DNA of 64,000 bases, taken from positions 2,718,501 to 2,782,500 of the forward strand of contig JAKNDB010000079.1 of NCBI GenBank assembly GCA_024305405.1, in the 5' to 3' direction. Each line of letters opens with the position of its first letter. Position 1 is the stretch's first letter. The notes under the pieces were generated by a model. It saw nothing but the letters and a program-made list of their open reading frames with translations. It made no database searches and was not told the DNA's origin. Both the position numbers and the translations under genes were made by a program. Of the stretch, positions 40,795-54,513 are shown one piece after another. This DNA is from Dirofilaria immitis. Its lineage: Eukaryota; Nematoda; Chromadorea; Rhabditida; Onchocercidae.

Positions 40795-43700
40795 TCAATT
40801 AATTTTAACCAGTTTTGTACGCAACCTTTGCTCTCGGAATCGTTGCACTTCTTCGATTACTTCAACAAGATTACTTCCACTAAGTTTTATCATTCGACAA
40901 TCCAAATTTCTGTAAAATTTCGCGATATATGAAAAAAGAGAAAAATTGCTTAGAAATGAAATCACAAATAAATAAATATCTATACTGTATTCTTCATATT
41001 TATATCATTAAGTTCCACTTTCTAGTAAGTTTCAAAATCCAGAAATTCCTTATTGAAAAAACGGAAAAAACTATCTTACTTATATTCATCAAGGACTAAT
41101 AAGGCATCCGGTTCGTCTAATTCTTCAGGACGATTGGACAATTCGGAAAGCGTGATCGATTTTAGTACTCGTAAATTAAAAACAATAGCCAAATATAGAA
41201 GCTCCAGCAGCAATGATGTTATCAAATCTTTTTCTGGAGAAATAATTATTATCTGATGCTGATCAAACTATGATAATTCTGACAATGGAAAAAATTTACA
41301 AATTCAAATAATAATAATGCAAACTAAAAAGAGTTTTTGCACAATGGAAAGTTTTCAACCATTTGAATTTGTTAATACCTATCAGATATTCGTAATACTT
41401 TTTTTTTGGCTTTGATATCCAACTTCGTTAGTGATAAATGATGCATATCAGAGATATTTTAGTGAAATAAACAATGCCCAAATAATAATAATGCAAATTA
41501 ACTTACTGAATTTAATTCACTGCACAGATAACCTTCACATACTCGTTTCAAAACCGGTAAATTATTCAATTCAACATCAATTAAAAAATCAGCAAAATTT
41601 TCAACATAATCCATTTCGGGTAAGACAACTTTTGTAAAAAACATATTAGCGAGCATCTGAAGGAATATTTAAAATTTAATTTTTAAATTTCATTCCTAAA
41701 AATCATTCTCGTATTTTATCGATTGCATCAATCATTACAACAATTTGATCAAATCAATTTTCGGACTATCAATTCATATTTTTAAATTTAGATTTGAATA
41801 AATTTTTCATAAATACTAATAACCTCATGAATAGTATCTTTACTTTGTTCATTACATTCGAAGGCATTTTCATTATCTACTTCGTCAATCTCTTCTTGAT
41901 CCATCTCGAGATTTTCTTCTTCCATTATTTTTGCTCTCTTTTGACAACCATCACAACATGCCATTAATAATTTTTTAAACAATATTGTTTTATAACTGAA
42001 AATCTTGACATCTTAGTCTATCATAATATCTGAATACAATTGCACTTTAAATAATGAGTTTATCAAACTTAACTAGCAGGCAATTCTGATTATTATGATA
42101 AAGTTTCCTTATAGATATTTTTAATTAGAAATATAATGCCTTCAATTGATTAATAATTATTATATTGAATTGTAGAAATTGATCAATAAATTCGATGTTT
42201 CAATAGATGAAATCAAAAATAATTTAATATTATCAGCTTGCCCTGGTTCATCTTTCAATCCTTCGCATTTCTTTAAATCAACTGTTAAATGAGGCTTATC
42301 ACAAAGTTCATTTTTCTCGTCCATTATACGATTAAAAATTTCTTCAAAATCATCATGCTGTTTTAGAGATAATCTTCGACGAAGACTGTCTTCCATTTCA
42401 CTCAGTAATTTATTTCTGAAAATAAAGCAACAGATAGATATTCATGTCTGATAACAATTTGAATTTTATCATGCCAAAATCTAAGATTTATTTTATATGT
42501 TAACTATTATCATCCTCTCATATTTATTACTAGGCTTAAAATGTCAAAGCCTTGTCACATCTTCAGGCTATTTTTATGATAGACAAGATTGCTTCCTAGA
42601 ATGTCTTATCTCATTTCGTCAAAATTATCCAATTCAAAATGCAAATAAAACATGATAACGAATGAAATGACAAACTTTCGTCTACTAAATACTTTTGATG
42701 ATGCTCTTGCTCTGTAATTTGCCGTAAGAAATGACGTAATTGGTGTTGGCGTAAGTGTATTGAGGTAAGTAGTTGGATCAAAAAGTGATAGAGGAAAATT
42801 TAACGTAATCGCCAAACGAATCACTTGATATATATTTTTCTAAAAAGAAAAATAATAATCAAATTATTTCTCTGATTAAAATTACAAAAATTTTGGAAAT
42901 AATTCATAATTTCATTGATAAATCAAAATTCTTTATACGATCAAATAATCACTTGATAAGCAAATAATTATCAATTTAATTGATAATTATTTGCTTATCA
43001 TTTGCTTTATTTTATTCAAATTTATCCAAAATAATAAAATTAAAATAAAAGTCGAATAAATTACTGTACCATTATATAATTGGAAAAATAAAAACGTTGA
43101 ACTGTCGTAAGTTCTGTCTCTTTACCACGAACGGCACTTAATCTCTTCGCTGAAATACGGTAATCGTTAAAATACAGTAATCGTTGAGATTGTTAAAAAT
43201 GCATAATATTCTAATTGAAGAGATGTATATCTCAACACTGAATCACTTTTATAGATTACATGAATAGATTTGTTATAAAGTTTATTTACCTAATTTCAGG
43301 TAAGATTTAAATTGAAATTTATTTGCCGGCTTGCAATTTTTCTTATAGCCAAAGTTCAATTGCACTTTTATTTGCATCTTTGTTATCGTTACTTTGTCTT
43401 GCCTATTGGGATCTTTATATTATGGCCAAAGCTTATCACTTATCATATTCTACGAATCACATCCATTAAATATGTGTATAACGTAGATATCATATCATAA
43501 TTACTATCAAAAATGTTACAAATTATAATCATAATTATAAAATGAATATTTATGAGAGAAAGATTTAAAATAAAAATAAAATGTTGATGAAAGATTAATG
43601 TAACTGAAGGAGAAAATAAATTCTCGAAGAAAATTGATAGAAACGAATATCAGAATTGATAAATGAATAATTAATTGATAAAGTTTTTAAAGTTAAACTT

Positions 43701-44580
43701 TTTTTGAATACCGAAAACTTTGAATTAAAATTCTTCGGAATATCAAAGAATCTAATGCATTAACAAGAATTATTATGAATCTTTGATGCTAATCATTACT
43801 TGGGATTAGTTAAATTTAATAATACTTTTTTGAATTATTTCAATTCATTTCTATAATAATGAAATAAAATTTTACTTTCACTAACAATACAGCTATCATC
43901 ACTATCAATGCTATTTTTCTTATCATGCAAAAGTTTGGTAATTGTTTGTAAATCGTCGATAACAGGTGCTGGTCCATCATTAAAATATAATGATAATGCT
44001 ATATAATTTGGTTCACATTCCACTTCATCTTCACTATCATCATCCGTTTCTTCTCTTTGTTCCTTTAATTAACCTATATTAGATTATTTATGATAATATC
44101 ATTTTAACAGATTTTATCATTATGATAAATTTTGATTATTTTTTCTAATATTTAATTAAACTAAAAAGAATGAATCGTTAAGCATTCAATTTATAATTTT
44201 AAATAATTAAATTTCGATTAGCAATAAAAGAATAATCAAACAACTTAGCAAGTAAACAAATAAGTAAATAATAAAATAAAATAAATAAAACAAACTTTAT
44301 CATTAAGATAAGTTACACCACGCATTTGCAGAGACCATTGGAAAGCAATTTGGCCATGAACGGTTGCAAATTTTGGTGATACACGTAGAATTACTGATTC
44401 ATTTTCGTTAAGTTGACGTATTAAAACTTTGGTAGTCCAAATATACGTAAAGCTAACACGTTCCATATCATATACTACGAATGGTTCAAGATTCTCTTCG
44501 TTGAATGACAAACTTTTTGTTGACAACAACGAATATATGCGGCGTATACGCGCGATCAGTGATAATGAACAATAAAATTG
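40795..44580 (-). CDS. MATH domain plus BTB-like domain protein
   Basis: MATH-BTB proteins are usually CUL3 ubiquitin-ligase substrate adaptors; that role here is inference. Exons in transcript order: 44580-44296, 44062-43876, 43149-43070, 42839-42676, 42415-42242, 41995-41824, 41656-41507, 41252-41080, 40909-40795; all phases agree and total 1500 nt. MATH-like sequence spans exons 1-2 (VSFTYIWTTKV, SPKFATVHGQIAFQWSLQM, NYIALSLYFNDG). A long linker with basic and acidic patches follows (exons 3-5). BTB-like signals: GYKTILFKKLL in exon 6 and MLANMFFTKVVLPEMDYVE then LPVLKRVCEGYL in exon 7. A BACK-like helical tail follows. The 5' end is unresolved: either translation starts at ATG 44466 or an upstream exon is missing, since the frame meets a stop just before the acceptor at 44581. 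The intron after 42242 has a GC donor. No frame breaks. Assignment is by motif reading only. Confidence 0.75.
42954..43000. repeat. Perfect 22-bp palindrome with GATA-type motifs
   Basis: Arms 42954-42975 and 42979-43000 are exact reverse complements around TTA. Each end is TGATAAG/CTTATCA and the inner arms repeat TTATCA/TGATAA, giving four GATA-factor-like sites in 47 bp. It lies in the intron between the third and fourth MATH-BTB exons. Confidence 0.9.
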
Positions 44581-45120
44581 CTAGGAATGATGATTGATTG
44601 AAAATGATAGATGGTAGCCTGAAAATTTTAAATCCGCATCTATTTAATATGACAATCAAAATTACAAGAGATATAAATTTTTCCCCATACGCAAAATCAA
44701 TAATTCATATCTTTTACACTAATATTCATTAATACAAAAATATCCGAACAAATATGCCTAATTAGATAGAAAATGTGATAGAAAGTTTTATTGGAAAAAA
44801 TTTATCAGAAATTCAGAGTAGACAAATTTTAGTAATAGAATTTCAAAAAAAAAAAATTGGTCCAATGTTTTAATATAAATATTCAAATGCTATTTACTAC
44901 TTTTATGCCTTCTGCATTAACGGATTCTGAATTCTGTCAAGTTGCTATACAAGACAACATTAACCGCTTGATTGTTACGGATTTCTAAAAAGATTAACAA
45001 AGTAAAAATAATTATTATATCAAGTTTAATTATCTAATTTCTAATCTTTATATTATTTATTTGGTAATTATTATATAATTCACACTTGAAGATAGATATA
45101 TAGGAGAAATGTCGGAGATA

Positions 45121-45900
45121 AAAATTAGAAAAGGAATCAAAAATCAATATGTGGAAATATCATTTTAATATTTATTTCAATATCTTCACACATAAATTAG
45201 AAATATGAATTGATCATATCGGATGAGGAAAGTAAAAGATGACCGAAAATGATGAAAGCAATAATCTGTGTTGAAAAGATTCCAAGGTTATTCGATGGAA
45301 TCAATATAGTAAATTGTTGCAGCGGTTGATTTCGATCGTTTTGCTTTTTTCATTTTCTCCGATTCTTTTGGGTATTGCGATAAAGAGAGCGACGAAAACA
45401 ACAATGAGAAAGGATGACAACAAAAGCAGCGACGAAAGCCACACAAGCAATTGATAATATTTCATTATCATTGATGTGAATAATAATCTGCGATGTAACA
45501 AATTATCAGACTAAAGATTAACGATTTCTTAAAATGTCTATTGACATGGCCTAATAACTTTTTAAATAATTATAGGGTATATATATATACATATATATAT
45601 ATCATTCGATCTGTTTATCTGATTATTTCTTCTGAATTTTAAATTGCTTATTTGTTGAAAGTAAACAAATTGTTAAGATGAAATATAAACTTTAAGATGC
45701 AATTGAAATTAGAAATTTTCTGAGAATACAAGAACGTTGCATTGTTGCCGGTTGAGGAGGATTCTGTTTATGAATTCATGGAATTAAAAGAATCACTCAC
45801 TTTCTTGTCCATCTATCAAACTAACTTATTAGTCTGATAGAAAGAAAAAGTGAAAAATATAAATTCTAAACATTTAATTATAATAAAAACTTATTCGTTA
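45121..45900. repeat. Duplication copy A (direct repeat of 51368-52170)
   Basis: From AAAATTAGAAAAGGAATC onward this block matches 51368 onward almost base for base for about 470 bp, with only single-base or homopolymer differences, up to a (TA)n run. It then continues to match at clearly lower identity for another 300 bp. On minus it holds a hydrophobic open frame (45301-45501) with MIMKYYQLLVWLSS; an overlapping frame reads ILSIACVAFVAAFVVIL followed by a basic tail. Confidence 0.9.
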
Positions 45901-48900
45901 GATATTTCATTATTTAAGTACATTATTATCATTATTTTTTTATTTAACTGATTACCGATATTTAATTACCAAATATTATTTTTTACTACGTATCAAATGG
46001 ATGATCGATGTAATTTTTATGAAGTATAGTTAAAATTTAAATAAATTTTATATTTTTAGTTAAGTAATAATAATATATTCTAACTTTTGAATTATAAAAT
46101 CTATCTTATAATTTTTTGTAAAAAATTATAAGACATTATAAAGTATGTATTTTATTCCACTTAGTATTAATAAATTACTTAAATTCATACATGGAAATTG
46201 AAATATATCTAAAACAATGATTAAATCTGTACAAATAAATAAATTATCATCAACATATAACAGATATATTATTATAAAAAATATTTTAAGAAATTTAATT
46301 TCATATTGATAATAAATTTATGATAGAAAATTGATTTAAATATCAGTGATTGATGGGAGGGAAAATAAAATTGATATGCCGAAATCGTTGGAAATTAAAT
46401 TTCAAATTAATTTTTATAAGAGTAATTATCCTGATTAAGCATAAATTTGTAATCATGGCTTTTTCGAGTCATTTTAAACTTTTCTTTTTTTTAGATGTAG
46501 AGTCATAGATTCATTTGCTTATTACAAATAAACAAAAATGACTAACTTTTATTTTATTATCCTAATTCAGTTAAGCCTAATACCGATCCTTCGTCTTAAA
46601 TTCTTGCCCTTTAAAGCGCTCTTAATATCAAGCAGAAAAATAAAATAAACTTTTAAAAAATTTTTAAAACTTCTTAAAAATTTATCGTTGTTACAGGCGA
46701 AACAATAACAATTTTTTTAAAGATTCACATATAAATTAAGCCTATAAATTATTGTTTGGAATGAGCTGATAAGTTATCATTCAAAATATTTTTACATTAA
46801 AAATATTTTCGTTATTTCTTGTCTTCTGTAAGTAAATTTTTATAAAAATAATGTATACTTTTTTGCAGCATTTTTCAAAAACAAATTTTAGTCGACTTTT
46901 AATAAGAAAAAATAATGATAATTTTTGAGATAATCTAATCAGTGATAGATAGATTTGATAAGAAATATGATATTTTTGAAATTATTTATAAATGAACAAA
47001 TGAGTTACATAAATGAGAAATAAAAACGATCTCTATATATTTTTTCCATTTGAATTCACATTTATGTAAGAATGCTATAAGCAAAAAAATGTTTTCATTA
47101 TAGGACTAATTCTAACTTTAAAAATAACTGTTTAATTAGACTATCATGATTCCTTTCTTTCTTTCATAATCAAATATGATAAATAATTGAAAGCGGAATG
47201 ATAGCGGAGCGGAAAACATATAATGGAAGCGGAAAAAGTTTGATAATAATAAATTGATAAAATAAATTATCAGGCATTTAATTATACAAAAAAAAATTGA
47301 CAATTAACACAAATATCGTAGAAATAAAGAAAAGAAAAGAAAAAAAGTTTAAAATTTAATTTAAAAACTAATATTTTAAAAGGAATGTTAAAAAAAAAAG
47401 TACTTTTACCCTTTCTCTTCTTTTCTTACCAAAACAAATGTCAGTGTAACATTCTCGTAAACTTACCGGATCTTTTCTGATCGGATGATTTATTTTCTGG
47501 GAAAGAAATAATGAATAAAAATTGTTCAAATATAATGACAACAAATAATTCAACTCGATCCGATTATTTACTAAATTCTAATCAAATTAATTTTTCACTT
47601 TTTAAATATTCGTAATTTTTCGAATTATACAAAACAACTTTTTCGGATCATATAAATTAGACGAATAAATATAAATCTTTCATAATTTTCAAATCGAATT
47701 TAGAAAACAAAAAAGAAAAATTTCTGCTAAAAAAAAGTATAATTTCACTAGCATAAAGAATATTAAATATAAAAGTGTAATAATGAATATGCGAATTTTT
47801 TTTTAGTAAATTTTTCAAATTTACTAAAAATGCGAAAATGATTGACCATTTTTTTTAAAAGAATTATTTAATGTTAAATTTTCTTAAACAAAAAAAAAAG
47901 AAATTAAAAGAAAAAGAGAAAGCTTAAATTAAGTATGTAGGCGGAATTAATGATATTTTTGATTAATTTAATTAATTCGAATGAATGAATGAATTAAAGA
48001 TATTTATAGTAATTTAACTAATTATTATTAATTGAAATATATACAGCTATTTAAAATTTTTATGCATAATAATTGATAAAATTTATCAACATTTAAATGA
48101 CATAGATTTCAATTTGTTAATTTAAATTAATACCTTTTCTTACCTTTTTGATTTAAAGGTGGGGTGAAGAGATGGCAAAAAAATTGATTGCCATATTCTA
48201 TCGTCAATAAAATGTTTCTATTCTTTACAAAGGTAAAAAAAAAGAAAAAGAAAAATGATATGCTAATAGTAAACATTTTGCAGATAAGAAAAGTAGCAAT
48301 CAACAATTAATTTATTGATATAAAAAGAAAAAAAGGCTGATCATGATAAGATCAATTTGAAAAATAAAACTTTTTTATTTAGCAAAGATAAGAATGAAAA
48401 GGGATGATAGGAAAGAAAAAAAGAATTGCTAAATACTAATATTATTGATTTTCAATTATTTCACTATTTGGATTAAATCTAATTATTTCGCTCAATAAAG
48501 CAATTTCGTAGCTAACAAATTTATCCCAATATAATTATGTTTCAGCCTAAATTTAAGGCATATATTTGACGTGAAAGCATACACGTAAATATGCTAATAC
48601 ATTAAGAAAAACAAAAAATTGATTTATCATCAATTAGCTAAAATCTTAGAATGGACAAGCGTCTTTGCATGAAATTAATTAATGCTAAATTTACATTTCT
48701 AATTTTCTTTTTTGATTTCTTATGCTTTGATAAATAATCAGTGAAATAAATTTACTTTGTTTTAAATGATAATTTCTTTCTCGAAAATTCTCAAATAATT
48801 TCTAATTTATTTATTAATAAGACAATTTTGATGTAACAAAAGTTGTTACGTCATTTAGACGTAATTATACGTCTATCTCAACCGCATAATATATAATGCT

Positions 48901-49024
48901 TGTTTATAGATTTTCAAAAACGAGAAAGCAAAATATGAAGGTAAAAATGAAACTCATATTTTGATGTAAACCTAAAATCATTTCCAATAAGACATCAAAA
49001 TATTATTTATGGGGCATTAAACAT

Positions 49025-49093
49025 GTCGATGTTGATGTTGATGTTGATGTTGAATGTTTAATATTGAATGTTAAATGTTGAATGTTGAATGTT
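49025..49093. repeat. GATGTT / GAATGTT short tandem repeat
   Basis: GATGTT hexamers give way to 7-8-bp GAATGTT variants. Confidence 0.75.
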
Positions 49094-50036
49094 TTATCTA
49101 TCAAGTGTTGTAAATGATGAGAAAGGTTGAAAATTTGTATTTTCAGTGAATAAATTAGATGAAAAATTTTTGAAGAAAATTTTGCATAAATAAACTTATA
49201 TCCACTTAGTGATCAATGATCATTATTTATCCACAACTTTTCATCATATGTGATAGGAAGGAAAAAAAAGCTTAAATATATTCTAAAGCTTAAACAACAA
49301 ATAGCACTTTTTCGATTTCACATTACGGTATTATTTAATTCGTTAAAAAAAAAAAAAAAACAATTTTTTTCTTTTCCTTTAACAAACAGATTACAATAGA
49401 TTTTTGATTCATTAGAAATAAAAATGTGGCCTATGGATGATGGACCAAAAAAAAAAAATAAAATAAATAAATAAAAAGAAAGAAAAAGAAAATTAGCCGG
49501 AAAAGACAAAAATGCAATCCTAAACTTGAAAGAATCATGTTATTCAACATTCCAATCATCATCTTTCATTTCATTTCTTTTCATTTCTATTTTTTTTTTT
49601 TTAAATTATATATTCCATTTCTTTCGTATCCTAAAAATATAAATAAATTATTATATTTAAATAAATAATTTTGTAATTTAAAAAAAAACAGAAAAAAGAA
49701 GCAAATAATTTAATTTAAAAATTTTTTTCTTTTTCATTTAAACTTTGACTTTCTTTCATTTTTCTTTTTCTTTTTGATTGTAAATATTAATTTTATTAAA
49801 GTATATATATATATGTATGAATAATCCATTCCATTTTATCAGAAAACAAAAAAGAAAATAAAATTTCAATTTTACGAAAAAAATAAATCAAAATTTATGC
49901 AAAAAAATTATAAAAAAATTAAATTTTTTCTTTTTTTTTTAAGAAAAATAGAAAAAAATATTAACGTTTTTATAAGTTTGAATTGAATGCTAAATTTATC
50001 TGTTTAAAAATTTTTCTTTTTTCAGAAATAGCATAT

Positions 50037-50161
50037 GAGATGATGGTGATGATGATGACGATGATGATGATAATGATGATGATGATGATGATAATGATGA
50101 TGATGGTGATAATGATGATGATGATAATGATGATGATGATGACAATGATGATGATAATGGT
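50037..50161. repeat. (GAT)n microsatellite
   Basis: About 125 bp of GAT triplets with GGT, AAT and GAC interruptions. It produces Met-rich (plus) and His/Tyr-rich (minus) frames that are not genes. Confidence 0.95.
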
Positions 50162-50274
50162 ATAATGATATGAATATGTTTAAATGAGCTATAGATAAAA
50201 TGTATGACGTTTTAACATTGATGTAACAAACAAACTGCAGCGTTAAATTTAATAACAACTTTGACATATCGTAA

Positions 50275-50335
50275 AAAGAGAGAGAGAGAGAGAAAGCAAA
50301 AAAAGAAAGAGGGAGAAAGCGAGAGAGAGAATGAA
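50275..50335. repeat. GA-rich purine tract
   Basis: GAGAGA and AAAGA runs, purine-only on plus for most of 60 bp. Confidence 0.85.
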
Positions 50336-50547
50336 AGGGAAAGGTTCAATTCTTTAAATGATCAAAGTTCTCCAGCCGAGCCTTAATTATTCACAAGTCT
50401 ACAACTGGAATTACTTCTTCTCCTGTTTACAATTTAATATTATGGAAAAAGAAAAGAAAAAAAGAAAAAAAATGTCCCTTTGATTTCTTCCTCGTTAGAA
50501 ATAATAATAATAATAATAAAAGATGAATAGGAAGGATGATAATATCC

Positions 50548-51115
<568 letters not shown>

Positions 51116-51367
51116 TTTTTTGCTTCATCCATTCAAATTTCCTCTCATCTTTTTATATATATAACTTAAATATTGAATCATAAGATATGAAATTAAATAC
51201 TCAATATACAATCATTTATATTCTGTTACTGTGCACTTTTTATGCTTCACTTTCATTCTTTGCTCTTTTGAATTTCGACAAAAAAAAGTGTAAACAATAA
51301 TATTTCGAAAAAAAATTATTTCAAATATCAATCAAATATGAGTGGAAAATAACATCTTATAGTAAAG

Positions 51368-51821
51368 AAAATTAGAAAAGGAATCAAAAATCAATATGTG
51401 GAAATATCATTTTAATATTTATTTCAATATCTTCACACATAAATTAGAAATATGAATTGATCATATCGGATGAGGAAAGTAAAAGATGACCGAAAATGAT
51501 GAAAGCAATAATCTGTGTTGAAAAGATTCCAAGGTTATTCGATGGAATCAATATAGTAAATTGTTGCAGCGGTTGATTTTGATCGTTTTGCTTTTTCATT
51601 TTCTCCGATTCTTTTGGGTATTGCGATAAAGAGAGCGACGAAAACAACAATGAGAAAAGGATGACAACAAAAGCAGCGACGAAAGCCACACAAGCAATTG
51701 ATAATATTTCATTATCATTGATGTGAATAATAATCTGCGATGTAACAAATTATCAGACTAAAGATTAACGATTTCTTAAAATGTCTATTGACATGGCCTA
51801 ATAACTTTTAAATAATTATAG

Positions 51822-51866
<45 letters not shown>

Positions 51867-52170
51867 TTCGATCTGTTTATCTGATTATTTCTTCTGAATT
51901 TTAAATTGCTTATTTGTTGAAAGTAAATAAACTGTTAAGATGAAATATAAGCTTTAAGATGCAATTGAGGTTAGAAATTTTTTGAGAATACAAGAACGTT
52001 GCACTATTGTCAGTTGAAGAAAATTCTATTTATGAATTCATAAAATCAGAAAGATCACTTTCTTATTCATCTGCCAAACTAACTTGTTTACTTGATAAAA
52101 ATAAAAAGTAATAAATGGAAAATATAACTTCTCAATGTTTAGCCTATCACAAAAACTTAACCATTGAATA
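51368..52170. repeat. Duplication copy B (direct repeat of 45121-45900)
   Basis: Same orientation as copy A, 6.25 kb away, with a longer (TA)n run (about 51824-51864). Single-base differences in T/A runs relative to copy A shift the minus-strand hydrophobic frame, so copy B is open over 51444-51689 in another frame. Confidence 0.9.
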
Positions 52171-52402
52171 ATCACGAATAAGATTAATATATATTAATAT
52201 ATCATAATTCTATGGCAAATATTTTAATTACTACACATTATTATTTGATAAAATATAATCTTTCTTATAAGAAATTAAGAGAACGAAATAATTATAATAT
52301 CTTCTTTCCTAATTAAATTTAATTAATTAAAACTAAACTTTGCTATGATAGGTTGATGGAAAAGAATTCGATAGAAGAATACTAAAACTGAAATTAGCTG
52401 CC

Positions 52403-52510
52403 TTTTATGTTATCGATAGCGATCGAGTCTTTCACGTCATTGATGGTGATCGAGACTTTTATGTCATCGATGTCGTTGAATTTTTTTATATCATTGATAC
52501 TGATCGGTAG
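52403..52510. repeat. 27-bp tandem repeat, 4 units
   Basis: Units of the form TTTTATGTCATCGATGGTGA plus TCGAGAC repeat four times with substitutions. Because 27 is a multiple of three, plus-strand translation gives four 9-residue units (FYVIDSDRV, FHVIDGDRD, FYVIDVVEF, FYIIDTDR) ending in a stop. No start or splice context supports a gene. Confidence 0.8.
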
Positions 52511-53659
52511 TAAAATGAAATGGATAACAGTGTAGAATTCAAAATGGCGAAAGTAATAAATTAATCCAAATTTATCAAACTATATCTATATCTAAGTTAT
52601 CATAAATATATATAGATGATACATTCTTTTGACCTAATCTAATTTACTCAGTAAATTCTTAAAATTTTCGAAATATTTTCGGAAAAATATCAATGCAATA
52701 AGCATATTTAAATGAAGCAAAGAAATTAGCGAAAGAAAGGAAATGATAAAAGATGATATGATAAATCGAGCAATTAAAATAAAAATTAATTCCAGGTATG
52801 AAGTAATAAAATTTTTACAGTAAGATCAAAAATTTGTTGATTTCTTTTTTCCCTTATTCAAGCAAATATAAAGAACAATTCTTCTTATTTTAAATATGAT
52901 AAGATTTAAAATAAACAATAATTTATAAATTTCATAAAAGTTTCTAGAAATATCCTCTATCATCAATTGTACCGTAATATTTGCTTCGTTAAAATAGAAG
53001 TGAAAAAGTTAAAAAAAAAACAAAGCAATAAATCAAAATGATATTAGCTGATCAACAATCATTTTTGCAATATTTTTGAAAAATAGTGAGTGTAGCGATT
53101 AAATGATAAAATTGATACACAGTATCTTTCATATATTATTTATGATAAACTTTTATCACAAAAATTTTTAAAAGCATAAATAATTCGACAACAAATTGTT
53201 TAAGTATAATTAGAGATAACGTATATTTTACGCGTTTACGCGTAAATTCAAAAGATAAGGAAAATTAAATAAATTTATATGCTTGCAATCGATATTCATA
53301 TTATTATTTACAATTTAAAATTTACGAGCTATAAAGTTGCCTTCAAGTTAAATTCGTTAAATAAATAAATTATCAATTTTACTTAACACAATATAATATC
53401 ATTACTTTATCATTACTTCTTTAATGATACGAAACGTATAAGTTGATCTGATTAATCTTAGTGACCTGAATAAAACCTGGTTGAAAAATCTAAAAAAACA
53501 TTTCTTATTAGTATTTGAATTGATGATTTTTTGGAACTTCTCAAATTTATTATTAACTATCTAAATTTTCTAATAGATTTTTTTACATTTCATTACTGAA
53601 ATATACTTTATGACAAATTTCAGAATTCACATCAAAAAGAATCCAAAAATTTTTTGATT

Positions 53660-53742
53660 ATGATAACATCATGACATCATGACAGAAGTGATATCGTGAT
53701 ATCATGACATCATAGCATCGCAACATCGTAATATCGTAACAT
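53660..53742. repeat. Short degenerate repeat (ATCATGAC / ATCGTAAC)
   Basis: 8-9-bp units recur about nine times, alternating ATCATGAC and ATCGTAA forms. Confidence 0.65.
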
Positions 53743-54478
53743 GAATGCACTGAATACGATGCAGTTATCGCAAAAGGTCATGAATAGGCTAATTCGAACG
53801 ATATTTTTCCTTCTAATCTACGATAATTCATAATAAATTATCAATGATCCGTAATTTATATTTGATAATTTGATATTTCGGTGATTTGGTATTTCGATAA
53901 GAATTTATTGTTAATTAATATTTGAATTTTAACACTGTATATAATACCAAATTATCCTGTAAGAAAAATCGATAAATTTTTTAATCATTATTATTAATTT
54001 GCTATCCTAAGGAGTAAGAAGTTGGATTTCTCGAACTTAAATATTATTATTATGCTAACATCAAATCTTTATCTAAAATTTGCTGATAAATAAAAATTAC
54101 AGATGTTGATATTCAAGATAAGCCTAATATATATACATATATGCCAAAAATGATAAAGACATAAAATTTTGATCTCTTATCAGCTTCTCCTCAATTATTG
54201 ATAAATATGCAAGTGATCAATCAATTTTTAAATTTCATATAATTTGAAAATAAAATCAAAAACAATAACATGAGATTGATAAACTTCCTGTGCATCATCT
54301 TTTTATCATACATTTTCCGCTCCAAGTAACTGATCATTTTGTCTCTTTGATTTCTTCTGTCAAATATTATTTTACATCAAATTTATCATTTGATTCATCA
54401 ATTATCACAATACCATCTAACATTAAAATTTATGATAGCAGTAATGGATTATCATAAATTTAGATGAATATTTCTAAC

Positions 54479-54513
54479 TGTTTGACGTATATTATGTATA
54501 TATACGTCAAACA
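54479..54513. repeat. 14-bp palindrome, 7-nt loop
   Basis: TGTTTGACGTATAT at 54479-54492 and its exact reverse complement at 54500-54513. The stem contains TGACGT on each side. Confidence 0.85.

Noticed and set aside
42606..42824. 72-codon minus frame taken as a stand-alone gene
   Set aside because: Its first part is exon 4 of the MATH-BTB gene; the rest reads past a donor at 42675 into intron.
44922..44984. Possible upstream exon of the MATH-BTB gene on minus (NNQAVNVVLYSNLTEF)
   Set aside because: It has an acceptor and a possible donor, but its exit phase does not match the frame of the exon at 44580; kept only as a possibility.
50022..50267. His/Tyr-rich minus-strand and Met-rich plus-strand frames
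   Set aside because: Both are translations of the GAT microsatellite.
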